This document shows positions 12,144 through 24,337 of a DNA stretch of 64,000 nt, one piece after another. The translations under genes were made by a program, and so were the position numbers. This stretch comes from Gamsiella multidivaricata. Taxonomy: Eukaryota > Mortierellomycota > Mortierellomycetes > Mortierellales > Mortierellaceae. Positions within the stretch are counted from its first letter, which is position 1, and each line of letters starts with the position of its first letter. The notes under the pieces were generated by a model. The model was given only the letters and a program-made list of their open reading frames with translations. It was not told the DNA's origin and did not search any database. The DNA is taken from positions 186,001-250,000 of the forward strand of contig NW_026251719.1 of the NCBI RefSeq assembly GCF_025024155.1. Reading direction: 5' to 3'.

Positions 12144-13150
12144 TGTCGGTGTTGGCCAGACTCTTGTAGCCAGCTTCTTTTTTTTTAGTTTTTTTTTTGA
12201 CTCTTTTTTCTTTTTTTTTTTTTTTGCCTTTTTTTTGGAGGGCCTTGTGGAGCCCTTTAGACCTTTTAGGATCCCTGTTGAACCTTCCTTCTTTTTTTTT
12301 TTTTTTTTTAACTTTTTTTTGCGGATGCGGATACCGGAGGATATAAGAAGATATAGAGACAGACCCTCTTAAACTCGGATACTGGCATCCAGCGAGGGGA
12401 TCGTAATAAAACATGTTCCTACTCAGCACAACACATGTTCTCAGTCGAATTGTATCGAGGCGCTCTACCCGCAGTAGCCATTATTGCATTCGAGTTCAGA
12501 AGGACTGAACGCGGTATTCATTGACCATGTAGACCATAATTTACATGCCTTGGTATTCTGACAGGGTCGACCCTTGCGTCCTTGTCTGAATGTCTGCTCT
12601 ATTCTAAAAGCTGCTTCGCCCACTTCTTGCGTGCACAAGACCTTCAAGCAATTTGCTAGCCTGAAACAGAGTAGACAAGGCATGCATGCCTGGAGCATTA
12701 TAGATATTTATCCTAAAACGCCTCATTCACGCGCTATTATTAAAAAATCATTTTTTGTGGATAGTACGCCAACAGGCTTGCGTCTTGTGCTTACTTTGCT
12801 GTTCCTCCAAAACAGCTTCAACAACGAAGCATCTTCTTCTTGCTATTTCTCGTTTTTCAACGATCCAGTACCGTCACGCTCTCTGGTGATCACTCGGTGA
12901 TTTTTGGGATATCATGCACGAGGTTCCTCACAGTCTCATCTTTGGGTTAGGACCATGGACAGAAAAAAGTGGCCGCAAGATAAAAGGCGAGAAACGCAAA
13001 CGAAGACCCACAAAGTTATCCTTTGAATAACTAAGGAACATTCAGAGTGGTGCTTGCACCATAGGGATTACTCTTTAATAATATCGCGGGTCTCCGGTAT
13101 GAAAAGACAGACGAAAAGGGACCATAGATCTCAGTCGTTGTTCATACGAC
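12144..13150. other. 3' flank of kinase gene and gene-free sequence
   Basis: Alternating T-runs fill 12178-12320 (3' UTR of the kinase gene). Beyond that I find no frame with coding character up to about 13150. Confidence 0.5.
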
Positions 13151-13161
13151 CGTCCGATGAG

Positions 13162-14290
13162 TTATCTACTCCTAGATGAAGACGATGGACTCCTCGGATC
13201 AATGCCAACAAAGGCGAGGTGATGCTTTTGCGAGACCTTTAAGAAGAAACGCGGCCTTGACAGGTATTTCGCCTTGTATGTATTCTCAAGGTCGCGGTTC
13301 AAAACCTCAAGTCTTCAACTGATCCGCACCATCAAACGCGACCAGACCATCATCCTTAGTAACAAGACCCACCTTCATGGTGGCGTTCAAAATTGATCCT
13401 GAACCAGCGGCTGCGGGCAATGCGTCCTTCGCGCGATTTATCATTGACAATTACATCTTGGACAAGGACCGACTATGTTACCGATAAGTGTCCTGATCCT
13501 TACCATGGCGGCGCCCCAGGCGAGGGAGATATATAGCATAATTCGAACGTTGGCATTGCTTTGAGTCCCAGCGTATTCTCTTGGCGGCCTTCACGAAGCC
13601 GTCTGATTCGAGAATATGGATGCCATTACCGACATCGAGGACCAATGAAGCTATTGTTTGTCTTTCCTTAGATCTATCTCTTCACTTCAAATTGCCCCTC
13701 TTTCCTAAGTTTCTATTCCCTAGTGGGACGACTTGGTCGAAGCCGCGAGTCCTGCCTGCGTGTTTCACGAGCAGAAGAGTCGCGATAATAACGTTTGTGC
13801 TCAATATCCACCCGAGCCTTAATGCCGAAGGCTATAGCTGGCACCGCTTCGCCAACACCAATCATGTACTGATCCCGTACTCACTAGGTACCATTGACTT
13901 TGAGTCCAGGAGGGAGACGAGGCTATATGAACCTGTTTTTGCGGTCGCTTTTCGAGTTTCAATGATAAGTTGTATTTTCAGAAAGGAGAAGGGCGTCAAG
14001 GCGTAGAGAGACATGGGTCTTGATACAATAAAGCGAAGCACGACGGCTTATTCCAAAATACATCCTGCACTAAGCGTACAAGCGAGGACTCACTCCGGAG
14101 ATGCGATCTGTCGAGAGGCCAGGATAAAGCTGTTGCAACAGGCGATCGTTGCAGAGCTCCTTTGTAACAAAAGGCCATTGGTGAAAGCAGCAAGACCCAC
14201 CCTCGCCCTCCACGCCGTGCGCGTTCAGTTGAGTCCTGAGGACTGGTGTATCGTATCTGATGCAAGGCGTAAACATGAAGGGGGATAAGG
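13162..14290 (-). pseudogene. Degenerate or unresolved coding island, family not recognised
   Basis: Several minus-strand blocks look like protein-coding sequence but sit in different frames. Block 13305-13162 reads VLNRDLENTYKAKYLSRPRF and onward to a Ser-rich end and stop. Block 13423-13307 contains SILNATMKVGLVTKDDGLVA, then a stop. Block about 13660-13560 contains LVLDVGNGIHILESDGFVKA. Blocks about 13850-13700 contain VGEAVPAIAFGIKARVDIE and NVIIATLLLVKHAGRTRGF. Some junctions could be introns (for example a GTAAGG donor near 13505), but others need frameshifts or cross stops. I do not recognise the family. A decayed gene is the best reading; an intact intron-rich gene is possible. Confidence 0.4.
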
Positions 14291-14771
14291 TTGCAGGGGA
14301 GGGGAGAGCGTATTGATAGAAAGCTGTGTATTTTTTCAACAGATTATGCACCTTCCAATTGTTTGCGCGCATTTTCCAATGTTGCCTAACCTGTTTTTAA
14401 GGTTGTTTGGTTGCGCAACTGGTTCGGCTCCGATTCAGTGGATTTCCTACCAGATTTTGAAACGACAGGTCGGGTCGCGTTCACATTCTCTTTTTTTTAA
14501 ATTACGCTTTTTATTATTTTATACCTCGCTCTAAAGCTGGTGTCATGAGTTGTTGTTTTTGTTTGTTCTCTTTCTCAAAAAAAAAGTTATGGTATGATAT
14601 AGTTGATGGTTGTGGCGGAAGTAGGATGATGTGAAGGCTAAGCGGAAAAAAGGATGGAGGGGTGTATATGCATGGGGTTTGTTCAAAAAAAAAAACTAAA
14701 AAAAAAATAGAAAGGTAGGGTAAGGTAGGGGGGTTGGTATGACCGAAATTGTGAGCCTCGCTCTTTTTTTT

Positions 14772-17700
14772 CTACACCTTTCCGAAGAAGGTCTTGCGGC
14801 GCTCAGCGCGAACGTTACGGGTGCGCTGGATGACCATGATGTCCTTCTCGCAGTAGGCCTGGTTCTCAAAGTTGTAGTAGATATCCGTCAATGGGGTCTT
14901 GCACTCTACACAAGAGAAGCATCCTGGATGGAATCTCCAACCCTGTATTGAAAAAAGCAACAATAAAGAAAAGCTCTTAGAAACCATACACATTGCAGGA
15001 AGAAGGGACACTGAAGAAGAGAGATGATGAATAAAGGGTGTTTGCTTACCTCCATAGTCTGGGCACAGGGTCCCTCGATAGGCTGGTCACAGCTCTTGCA
15101 GAGCGAGTTGTTCAGCTTGTGGTAATGTCTCCTGCAGTAGGGAGCATCTCCGTAGACATAGAAGCTCTTGTCCGGGAAGGGCTTCCTGCAAGTTTGGCAT
15201 CCAAAGCAGGCTGCGTGCCACTTGCCCTGGAGCTTGCCGTCCTGTGCACAGACTGCCTCCTTCTCGACTGGCAATCCGCAGGCTCTGCACTTCGGCAGGA
15301 ACAGCTCTCCAAAGTCCTTAGGGCAGTAAACTCGTCCGTTCTTCTCCACATGGCCTACGGACTGCTGGATTGGCTTCTTGCACTGGTAGCACATCAAATG
15401 GTGCTCATGCCATGACTGGCCCAGGGCATACACAGGAGACTCGCCCTGGATGGGTGCCTCGCATCCTGCACAGACTGCAGCACGGCTTCGAGAGGGTCGC
15501 TCCGATCGCTGGGCATCCTTTTCCATATATCGCTGATAATCCTTCTCGCACAGCAGACGACCTTCGTATTCATGGCCATGGCGAGCGGACTCCAGCGGTC
15601 GGCGGCAGCGGGCGCATTTGAAGCACTCTGGATGGTAGTCGCCATGTGACATCTTGATCACATCCGCAACCTCTTGAGGCTGAATATCGTGCTTACAGCC
15701 CTCGCAGTGCTGGACAGCGCCACGACGGTTAGTCGATCGGCTGCGTGTTGTCGAGCGTCCAGAAGTAGTCGATCTCTCACGATCACGCGCACGTTCACGC
15801 TCGCCACGTTCTTCTCCGCCACGCTCACGTTCCCGATCACGATCGCTCCTCTCGCTACGATGGCTGCGCTCTCTGTCCCTGTCCGATCGATCTCGGTCAC
15901 TGCGCTCTCGGTCGCGGTCGCTGCGAGGTTCACGATCACCGCGATCGCGTTCACTTCTCTCGCGCTCCCGGTCACTGCGCTCTCGTCCTGAGCGGTGGCT
16001 GCGAACGCTATCTGATCCACTTCCGACCATGGGCAACCCTGGTGTAGGTGGTGGAGAGGCGGTATCGCGGCTTCGACCGCTTCCAGACTCGGGCAGATTG
16101 GGCCGAGAACGAGAGCGGTGAGAGGATGCTGGGCGAGACGAATCGCGCGTCGAAGCGGGCATGACATTGATTTCCTGAATCAAATTGTCCATCAGAGCAT
16201 CGAACTGATCTCCACTGGCCTTTCGTGTTGGTGGTGCTCGGCCTGCAAAGACGTAAATAAATCATAAAAGATATGTTAGAGGTTTGATTTCATACTAATC
16301 ACTTGGTACCAGTAGTTGTGCCAACGGTACTTACCTCTGGTAGGAGCAGGCGAGGACACATCGGGAGGAGTAGGGGGTCTGTACGAAGACTGCTTCGATC
16401 CGGACAATGCGTCCACAGAGCGAACATCCTCAGGAGAAATAGGAGGTGAAGGGGTCTTATAGGCAGATGATGGATCCTGACGACCACCACTTCGAGACGA
16501 AACGCCGCGCTCGCGTTCTCTCTCCCGCTCACGCTCCTTTTCTCTATCGCGATTGCGATCGGAGTCGCCACGGTCTCTCTCACGGTCACGGTCACCGCGT
16601 TCGTCTTCTGGGTAGCGAGATCGGTCTCTGTCCGATCGCTCTGAACGAGCAGAGCGCACAGATCTCTCAGACCGCTCTGACAACACCGTATTGGATCGTT
16701 CACGCTGAGCAGTGCGCTCGGTCAACACGGACGAGGCACTCGATCCAGAAGAAACCGTGCGGTTGAATCCATTCGAAACCGCTGGTGGGGAGGAACCATA
16801 TTCATTCTGTTGACGGTTGTTTCGCTCCCACTCTTTCTCACGTTCGCGATCTCTTGGGTCCCGTCCATAATCTGTCCTGGGATCTGAATAGACAGGTCCG
16901 CCTGTAGGCGACTTAATACGTCCGTTTGTATCCATGCCCTGGATGCCGAGTCCCTGAGCCGAGGCAATCGAGGGGCTACGAGCGTTGGATTTCTGAGGCA
17001 CTGCTGGTTGCTGCGAAGCTCTCATGGAGTTGGGACTAGTTGAGAACTGACTGGAAGCATCCGTCACTGGAGTTTTAGAACGAGGTGGGATCGGTGAGCT
17101 CGAGCCATATCGGTTGTCGTCCATGGGCGTCCTTGAGCGCGAGGGCTGCTGTTGAGACATGCCGGGGAAGCGATCATCCATGGGTGTCTTTGGAAAGTAG
17201 TCGTTCTGCTCTCGCTGGTAGTGGCCATTCAATCCATTGGAGAGAACTTGTCTATCATAGCTGGGAGCAGTCGGGGTTGTTGGCGAAACGGAAAGTGGTG
17301 AGCCCGTGATGTTATTGCTGCTATTATTATTTTGACCACTGCCATTGGGATTGGGAGCAGGCGGTGACGAGGTTGTCGATGTTGCTGACTTGTTCTTTTT
17401 GGCATATTTTTCCAAGAAAGGGAGCGCGGGTCGGGGTGCGGCTCCCGAGGGGCGACCGGGCGAGTTGGGCGTGCCATTGGCGCCATTGGCGGCGCTGTTA
17501 TAGTTGTTGTTGCTGAAAGAATTCGATCCCAATGATCCTGGCTGGGGTGAGCTGATGGGAATGGGCGGTGGTTTGTATCCTGGTCTGTATGCGCCCGAAG
17601 ACGGTGCATCTGTTTAGCATAAAAAAATGGTATCTCTCTTAGCCTCAGATACGAAATAAGATGGGCAGCAAAGACAAAAAAGGGCGGGAGCAAAATGGAC

Positions 17701-18578
17701 TTACCATTCCTGGAAGGGGCTCGTGGTGGTTGTGAGGAATAGTCTGTTCGGGCTGTTCGGTATCAATGGCACGCACGGAGTCAGTAATACGCGAGGGGGA
17801 AGAGGCCGAGGAGAAAGAGGGGAAAAAAAAAAGAAAGAGGGGGGGTTGTATACCGACACGAATGGTAACGAGCGAGTGCCATGCGCGTTGAAAGGTAAAT
17901 ACAATACAAGGAGAAAGGGACGAAGAAGGTCAGTTATGAGATTTAAAAAACACTATCATCAGCACCAATCTGTCGTTATTCCCTTTCTAGTTCTCCTGCA
18001 GCCAATTGTTGATAGCATTAGATCCGGCTCCTTTCCTGGTTCCAGTGCGGCAAGTAGCAGTAATCACTCTTGGGCTGTCTAGCATACCTAGACGCCCAAT
18101 ACCAGATGCGCACTGCAGAACATCTGCTGCCATATGCCATTGTCTCTTTCTCTTTCGTTGATGATATGTCAGGTTTCACTCTCGACGTCCAGGAACACAG
18201 TTTCTTATTCGTTCCTGTGCGGGGTAGAAGTGTGAAAAAATAAGATTCCCTCGCCCTCGCTCACGTCTCACACTCCGCGGTATCCAGTCTGGTGACCATT
18301 GTGGGGTGGGGGGATGGCAAGGTGCAATTGTCCTTGTATTCATTCCCTAACTGCTTCCCCTCTCTATACATTTCATTCTCACCCTCTTTGACCCTAAAAA
18401 GAGGTAACTTTGATTAGAAGTACTTACATTTTGGAGCAGGAATCGCTGGGAGGGCGGGCATGGGTGGTGCAGAAGAGCAGATATGCTCACCAAGCAGGCG
18501 GAACTCGACATCGTGCCCGCAGTCGGAGCACCGAATGACGGGCAGGATCTGGGACAAGCGTGGATCCTTGACGCTCAT
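14772..18578 (-). CDS. Four-LIM-domain paxillin-like protein
   Basis: Five exons close in phase to 942 aa: 18578-18428, 17743-17705, 17609-16335, 16242-15050 and 14942-14772. The N-terminus carries a zinc-ribbon-like CSDCGHDVEF with LGEHIC, seen at the start of fungal paxillin-like (Pxl1-type) proteins. A long disordered Ser/Pro/Asn region follows, including two arrays of alternating Arg with Asp, Glu or Ser. Four LIM domains occupy roughly 668-920: CEGCKHDIQPQEVADVI, CAGCEAPIQGESPVYALG, CRACGLPVEKEAVCAQ and CKSCDQPIEGPCAQTM. LIM4 is split by the last intron. Each has the Cys/His/Asp zinc-ligand series. Known relatives act at polarity sites and the actomyosin ring. There is no RhoGAP domain, unlike Lrg1/Rga proteins. 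One exon is only 39 nt, and intron 1 is 684 nt. Confidence 0.88.
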
Positions 18579-21311
18579 GGTTGGTTTCCTTTTTTTCGAA
18601 GAGCTGCAACTGGTGTTGTTGTAGGGCTGGTCGAGGTATTAGAGTAGAGGCGAAAGGACTACTGGTAAGGTGAGATGAATATTAAAAACGTTTCGTGGAA
18701 CAGATGAAAGGCAGAGATGATGAACAGGACGACACGACAAGTGGAATGCGATGGAGGTAGAGGAGGGGATGGAAAAAGAAAAGAGGAAAAGAGCGGTGGG
18801 ATGAAAGTTGATGAGAGTGATGAGAAACAATATAAAAAAGTGATGAGCACCAGAAATATAACGCGGAAGAGGGGGGATACTACTCGCATGCACTAGCTGG
18901 GAGAAAGAACCTTAGAATTCTATTGTTCTCTGTGGTTCTGTCTTTGCTTCTATATATTAAAGTGTCACAAAGCGAGAGGGAAATGAACAAGAACCCTTGT
19001 TCTCGTATGTCCCTTGGTATGATTCTTCGGCAGCGGTGAGGGATGACCAAGACAAGGGAATAGAAAAGATTATATATGTACCTTGATGAAGAAGAGAGGA
19101 AATGGAAAGGAAGAGATGCAAAACGAAGACCAAGGACAGTTCTTATTTTTTCTTTGTCCGCAGGCAGCAAGCAGCAACAGTGCACTCGTTCTATCCTATC
19201 CAATCGAAGGCTAGTCAACAGTAATAAGAGTCCAGTCAGGGCTAATCGAGCAGCGTTGGTGAAAGGCGAGTGGATTATACAACGCTAATACTCTGCTAGA
19301 TAGCACTCAATTTGTTGTTTGTGTCCCCCCCATCTTCCCATCCCACCATACTACTCATTCACTCTCAGCAACTATGCCATGATCCTTTTTCGCATTTTTA
19401 TTTCGATTTATATTTCCTCGATTGCGGACAAAAAAAAACAGGGATAGGGGACATCGTAAGCAGCGTTTACCTGGTGCGGGGGCAGTCAGTGAACAACACC
19501 GGAACGGCCATTATACGTTGAGTGCTGTACATTTGCTCGCCTGACCGATGATAGACTACTCATGCATTGGTGCACCCCTCGCATTGAATAAAAAAAAAGA
19601 TCTCGAGAACCTCAACTGACGAACATGACCACACTCATAGGCATCGGTACGTTATAACTAACAAAAGATAATAAATGAGCAAGGGATCGTCCAGGTTAAT
19701 GGAATACAGTACGCACTGCACTCAAAGCAAGGGGTTGAACGAATCAAAGACAAAAGATGGGCCCAAGGAAGAGAAAGATATCGTTTTCCACAACGGTTGG
19801 TCAAGGACCACATTTTCCTCGCATCTAAACATCCGTATCCTGAATTAATTGCTGCATGGGTATAGGACACAAAAACGTAAAGAGAAGCAGAAGCGAACCC
19901 AGGATATGCAGCTGTACCTTGACACATTCCATCGATCCTCGAAAAATGAACTAATCCTTCCAACGTCAAAGAAAAAGATCCTCATTTTCGGACATATTTA
20001 TTTATATTATCTCCCTCTTTTTCGGGTTCATTCAGCATTGACCGGTATCCTAGCCCTATATAGCTCATCCAGGATCCAATGATAGAAATGAACATGACAA
20101 ATAGTTCGGCATGCCTCGCGCACTCGATCGTCTTTTAACCCATGTCTAAACAAACAATAAACATGACAGCAATAAAGAACACTGTGCTCAACACAGGCGC
20201 TAAAGTCTCCTCTCCCCCCCCCCTCGAATCAACCGTTGCCTCACAAATACCATATAGCATTTAAATAAAAAAGCGCATTCAACAGACACAAGTTAGTGGG
20301 AGCGAGAGCGACCGCCAGGCGACCAGAAAAGAGATAGCGAGATAGAGAAAGAACGCGACTTAACCTATTTTTATGTTAGTTCCAGATTGGTGCTCGCGAC
20401 AACTCTTCTGCTCTCAACAATAACAACAACCACAACCAAAAAAAAGTGCTCTCAATTCCTTCTGCAATGTTGGTTTATCTATAATGGATTTCTCGAGCTG
20501 TCTCTGATCAGGTAAACAACGCAAGGAGTCAGCAAAAAAAAAAAGGTTGGCTGCGTTGTAGAGCGACCAGAAAGGTCATGAAAGATCGGCCGCCCATTGC
20601 GGCGACCTCATTAACAGATGATAGAGAGCACTTGCAGGCCAATAATTTGCACGAGTTTGCGCCCAATGCCCTTGTCTCTCGCTCATGGTTGCCCACAAGC
20701 ATAAATTTACTAGCCCTGAACCCATCGTTTGGCTTAGCTAATAATGGACTAGGCTAGGGACAGCTCGCGAGAGCCAAGCACAAGGTATGCTCAAGGTCGG
20801 TCCTTTCACACGGTCGTGCCACTGCAGCTACAGCGGACCTATTGAGGACCTGTTTAAGCCATTGGTCCCTTGCAGGCCTTCCCCTCTCTCCACTGCGATT
20901 CGTCGTGGTATCAAGCCCCTAGTGTTCTTCGGCGCGCAATGTCTTTCTCCGTCAATGTCCTTGGTGGTGTGTTTCCAGATACGGCTGCTCTAAAGGCGAT
21001 CTTCGTTGCGTAACTGAGAAGGACAAGTCATCTGTGCGCATTGGATATTTTATCACTTCGGGAACAAATGTAGGTGTCCTTTAAGACGAGGTTTGTCTCC
21101 GCAGCGTATCAACGCGTGCGTGCTATCTAATAGGAACTTCTCATCCAACAAAATAGATCGGCTTCGAAGGAAGCTCCAGGCGAGATTCTACCGTGACTGC
21201 CCGTAATGGCGCGATGGATCACGTCGCCGTCGGATCGCCATAAAAAAATCGTCTTCCTACGACCTCTCCTGTCCTCCCATTCCTTCCTTAACCCCTTCCT
21301 CATTCACCATC
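18579..21311. other. Long intergenic region between divergent genes
   Basis: About 2.7 kb upstream of both the LIM gene (minus) and cysteine synthase (plus). Much of it is A-rich or AT-rich simple sequence. A 57-codon frame opens at about 20579 (MKDRPPIAATSLTDDREHLQ) and another at 20787-20993. Neither has a recognisable domain, and the first runs into a stop before a possible donor, so I do not call them genes. No tRNA-like structure was seen. Confidence 0.5.
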
Positions 21312-23022
21312 ATGCTCAGGGCAGGACTCTCAACCGTCTCGAAGCGGAGCTATGCTACCTTCAAGCCCGTTATCTCGGCTGCAAAGGTACAGAAAGGACG
21401 ACAACTGGCGCTGCAATCATCATCAAGTTTCAGGAACGCAGGGAAACAGTCCTCTGTATCCTAGCCTGCTCGCTGGTCGAGATTCATCTTTGCCGCCAAA
21501 AAGATAACGTAGGGAGGGTTTTCTGGAAGAGATCTTGTAATAACACCAACTCCCGCTATCTTTCTCCCCATTGCCATCGCTGAATTGCTCCATTAGCCCG
21601 TCAACGGATTCGTCGGTGCCCTTGGAAATACACCTCTCGTAAGTCCACTGATGTTGCTGGAACAGAGGAATAGCGCCATATCATACCATTTGGCATTCTT
21701 CTTCAACATTCAAATACTTTCATACTGTTTATAGATTCGTCTTAACAAACTGAGCGAGGAGACCGGAAGTAACATCTACGCTAAGGCTGAGTTCATGAAC
21801 CCTGGTGGGTCTGTCAAGGATCGTGCTGCTCTCTACGTTGTCAAGGATGCAGAGGAGAGGGGTAAGTCTTGCAAATACCTGGTTTGCTCCGAAACGTCAT
21901 TTCCGCTGTGTATTAACAGTGTAAAGTATGTCTCTCAAATTGATGCGAACTCACGAATAGGTCTTATCAAGCCCGGTGGCACCATTGTTGAAGGAACAGC
22001 CGGTAACACCGGTATTGGACTTGCTCATGTCTGCAGAGCTAAGGGATACAAGTGTGTGATCTACATGCCTAACACGCAGAGTCAGGAAAAGATCGATCTC
22101 TTGCGCATGCTCGGTACGTCCCGGGATGGTAGCCAGGCGGCAAAATATTGCAAATTTGTGGGTGAATCATGATCTAACCTTGATTTCTATTTCCACGCCA
22201 ACTTTCAATGGCATAGGTGCCGAGGTCTACCCTGTCCCTGCCGTTGCATTCGACAACCCACAGAATTACAATCACCAGGCTGCTCGTCACGCCGAGTCGA
22301 TTGAGAACGCCGTGTGGACCAACCAGTTCGACAACACTGCCAACCGTCAAGCCCATATTGAGACCACTGGTCCTGAAATTTGGAAACAATTGGACGGTCA
22401 GGTTGATGGATTCACCTGTTCCACCGGTACCGGCGGTACGCTCGCTGGTATTGCCAGATTCCTGAAGGAGAAGTCCCAGGGTAAGACAAAGATCTTTTTG
22501 GCGGACCCTCCAGGCAGTGTCCTGTATAGCTATATCAAGAGCGGTGGCAAACTGAACGAGCGTAGTGGCAGCTCCATCACTGAGGGTAAATCAGCCATTT
22601 TTCCATCTCATTTAGTGCCTCCTTCTTACTGCTTGTCGTAGCTTTATTTATCTATGCTGACAGGTACTTTTATATTCTACTCGTGAAATACAGGTATCGG
22701 TCAGGGCCGTGTTACCGACAACTTGAAGCCCGACATTGAGTTGATCGACGACGCGCTTCATATTGCCGACGAGAAATCGATCCATATGATTTATCGCCTT
22801 CTGGATGAGGAAGGTATCTATGTCGGCGCCTCGTCCGCATTGAACGTCGTTGCTGCGGTCGAGATGGCCCAGAAGTTGGGACCTGGCAAGAATATTGTTA
22901 CGATCTTGTGCGATGGTGCCTACAGGTATCAGTCGCGACTCTTCAGCAAGAAGTGGATTGAGTCCAAGGGATTGACGAACGCCATTCCTGAGCACTTGAA
23001 GAAGTATGCGACTTTGGACTAG
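21312..23022 (+). CDS. Mitochondrial-type cysteine synthase (O-acetylserine/O-acetylhomoserine sulfhydrylase fold, PLP)
   Basis: Exons 21312-21455, 21597-21638, 21735-21861, 21961-22113, 22217-22585 and 22694-23022 give 387 aa. An earlier donor at 21387 would give 364 aa. Residues 1-20 ([20 protein letters not shown]) form a typical presequence. The PLP lysine lies in [15 protein letters not shown], the substrate loop in [10 protein letters not shown], and the phosphate-binding loop in [11 protein letters not shown]. These match the fold-II PLP family, and the sequence is closest in style to fungal Cys12/CysB/Mcy1 proteins rather than bacterial CysK. Expected role: making cysteine from an activated serine and sulfide. 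The GASSAL motif near the end is present. A polyadenylation-like AATAAA follows at 23044. Confidence 0.92.
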
Positions 23023-23043
23023 AATTGGGGAAATCAGGAATTT

Positions 23044-23049
23044 AATAAA
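23044..23049 (+). terminator. AATAAA polyadenylation-like signal of cysteine synthase gene
   Basis: The hexamer AATAAA lies about 20 bases after the stop codon of the cysteine synthase gene and is followed by AATAAACTGC. Position and sequence fit a fungal 3'-end signal; no cleavage site can be assigned. Confidence 0.5.
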
Positions 23050-23399
23050 TAAACTGCTTTCTGTATATCATCAGCATCGACCATTACCATCCAGTGTTTG
23101 AGTTGGTCTGATCTGGCTTCTGTCGATCTTTCAATTTAAGGTTTGTCCAGTGTAAAATGTACCATAACTTCAGTCTTGTCAACCTTGAACGCTTTTTTTT
23201 GGAGGCACGCCAGTTCACGCGACTTTTTTTTTGTGCCCAACGCGGATGATCTGCGTACATTCATGTCGCTTTATTATAGTGTTACAAAGTTCATAATTGT
23301 TACTGATCCTGTTGCCGCTGTCGCCTTCAAGGGTACGCCCATTGCCTTTCTGTTGTGGCATTCCTGTCATGTTTTTCACGACGCCGATTGCAGATGCTC
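23050..23399. other. Convergent 3' flank
   Basis: This stretch lies between the cysteine synthase and SNARE genes, which converge. It contains T-runs and no independent gene. Confidence 0.5.
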
Positions 23400-24144
23400 T
23401 CACGTAGAGTTCGTCCTTGTCAAGATAAAGTAGACAATAAAGAAGACGATGACAATCGCGCTGACCATCCAGCACATGCTCTTGCCCAGCTGTTGTGAGG
23501 CCATCACGTTCAACTTGTGCATCGTTCCTGCGAAACTCGTTCCAAAGTCATTGAATGAATTCGTCTATGGACATCAAATTTTGGGATCAAATGGGGTTTA
23601 GAAAAAACGTGGCGTCACACGAGGGAGCGGGTCTATAAAGGAATAAGGAAGAAAGCTCCTTTACGTTTTGATCCAGGATCGTATGCTGGCCATGAACTTC
23701 GTTCTGGATATCGACGGTAATCTAGCAATTGAGGCAAGGAGCCAATGATAACAACACCCAAGGATCTTTTTGGTGAGCGGATTGGCGTCAATTGCTTCCT
23801 GCAAAAAAAAAAAAAAAAAAAAAAAAAGAGGAAGAGGGTGCGCTGTGTTACCTTATTCAAGGCAGACACTTTGGAGGCCAACTCCTCCATTCGCAGATCA
23901 TTCTGTTGCTCGAAAAGTAATGCGGTCTGCTGTTCCCGATTGTAGGCGTTGTTGTTATGGCTACTGCTGGATGAGGCCCCAAAGAGGTCTGCTCGCGCCT
24001 GGTTCTGGTTCTTCCTATTGAACAAGTGGTAGGGCGTACGCCGAGAAGAGGGAGGTGGGGATTAGGAGCAAGTTCTGTTGATGAAGGCGAGATATGAGCA
24101 CGACAGTGCCGTAGCGGGATGCAGAGAGAGTAAACTTGCCACAT
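23400..24144 (-). CDS. Bet1/Sft1-family Golgi SNARE (Qc)
   Basis: Exons 24014-23852, 23721-23665 and 23564-23400 encode the bulk of the protein. A tiny first exon at 24144 is needed for a start. The protein is about 129 aa. The SNARE helix runs from RMEELASKVSALNK through ITVDIQNEVHGQHTILDQN and FNDFGTSFAGTMHKLNVMAS. A C-terminal tail anchor follows (MCWMVSAIVIVFFIVYFI). This order and length match Bet1, which acts in ER-to-Golgi and intra-Golgi fusion; distinction from Sft1 is not certain. The start could be ATGTG spliced at a GC donor (TG|GCAAGT) to 24014, or ATGTGGCAA at a weak GTTTAC donor to 24010. Both keep frame and give the same length. It lies 193 bp from the divergent HAUS3-like gene. 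Confidence 0.82.
23801..23827. repeat. Poly(A) run in SNARE gene intron
   Basis: About 25 consecutive A on the plus strand (T on the coding strand) lie within the intron between the first SNARE-helix exon and the next, some 80 bases before the acceptor. Confidence 0.8.
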
Positions 24145-24337
24145 GGTTTAGGAATGAAAAGTGTGAGTTGTGGAGTGGGGATGTGGAGTAAAGTCGAGGA
24201 GGAGGAGAAGCCAAGTGCTTGATGCCAGGGAGATGTGATGAGAGAGACCGAGTATTTATTACACAGTGACCGCTGAACCTCCTTTAAGGTATGGCTGGCT
24301 AGTTCCTTCAGCCCATGCACGACTGTCACCGCGAACC

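Noticed and set aside
13290..13312. GGTTCAAAACC, resembling a tRNA T-loop/B-box
   Set aside because: No acceptor stem, D-arm or anticodon arm can be folded around it; no tRNA gene was found anywhere in the window.
20579..20752. 57-codon ATG frame in the region upstream of cysteine synthase
   Set aside because: Composition is protein-like, but there is no recognised domain and a stop precedes the nearby donor; not enough to call a gene.
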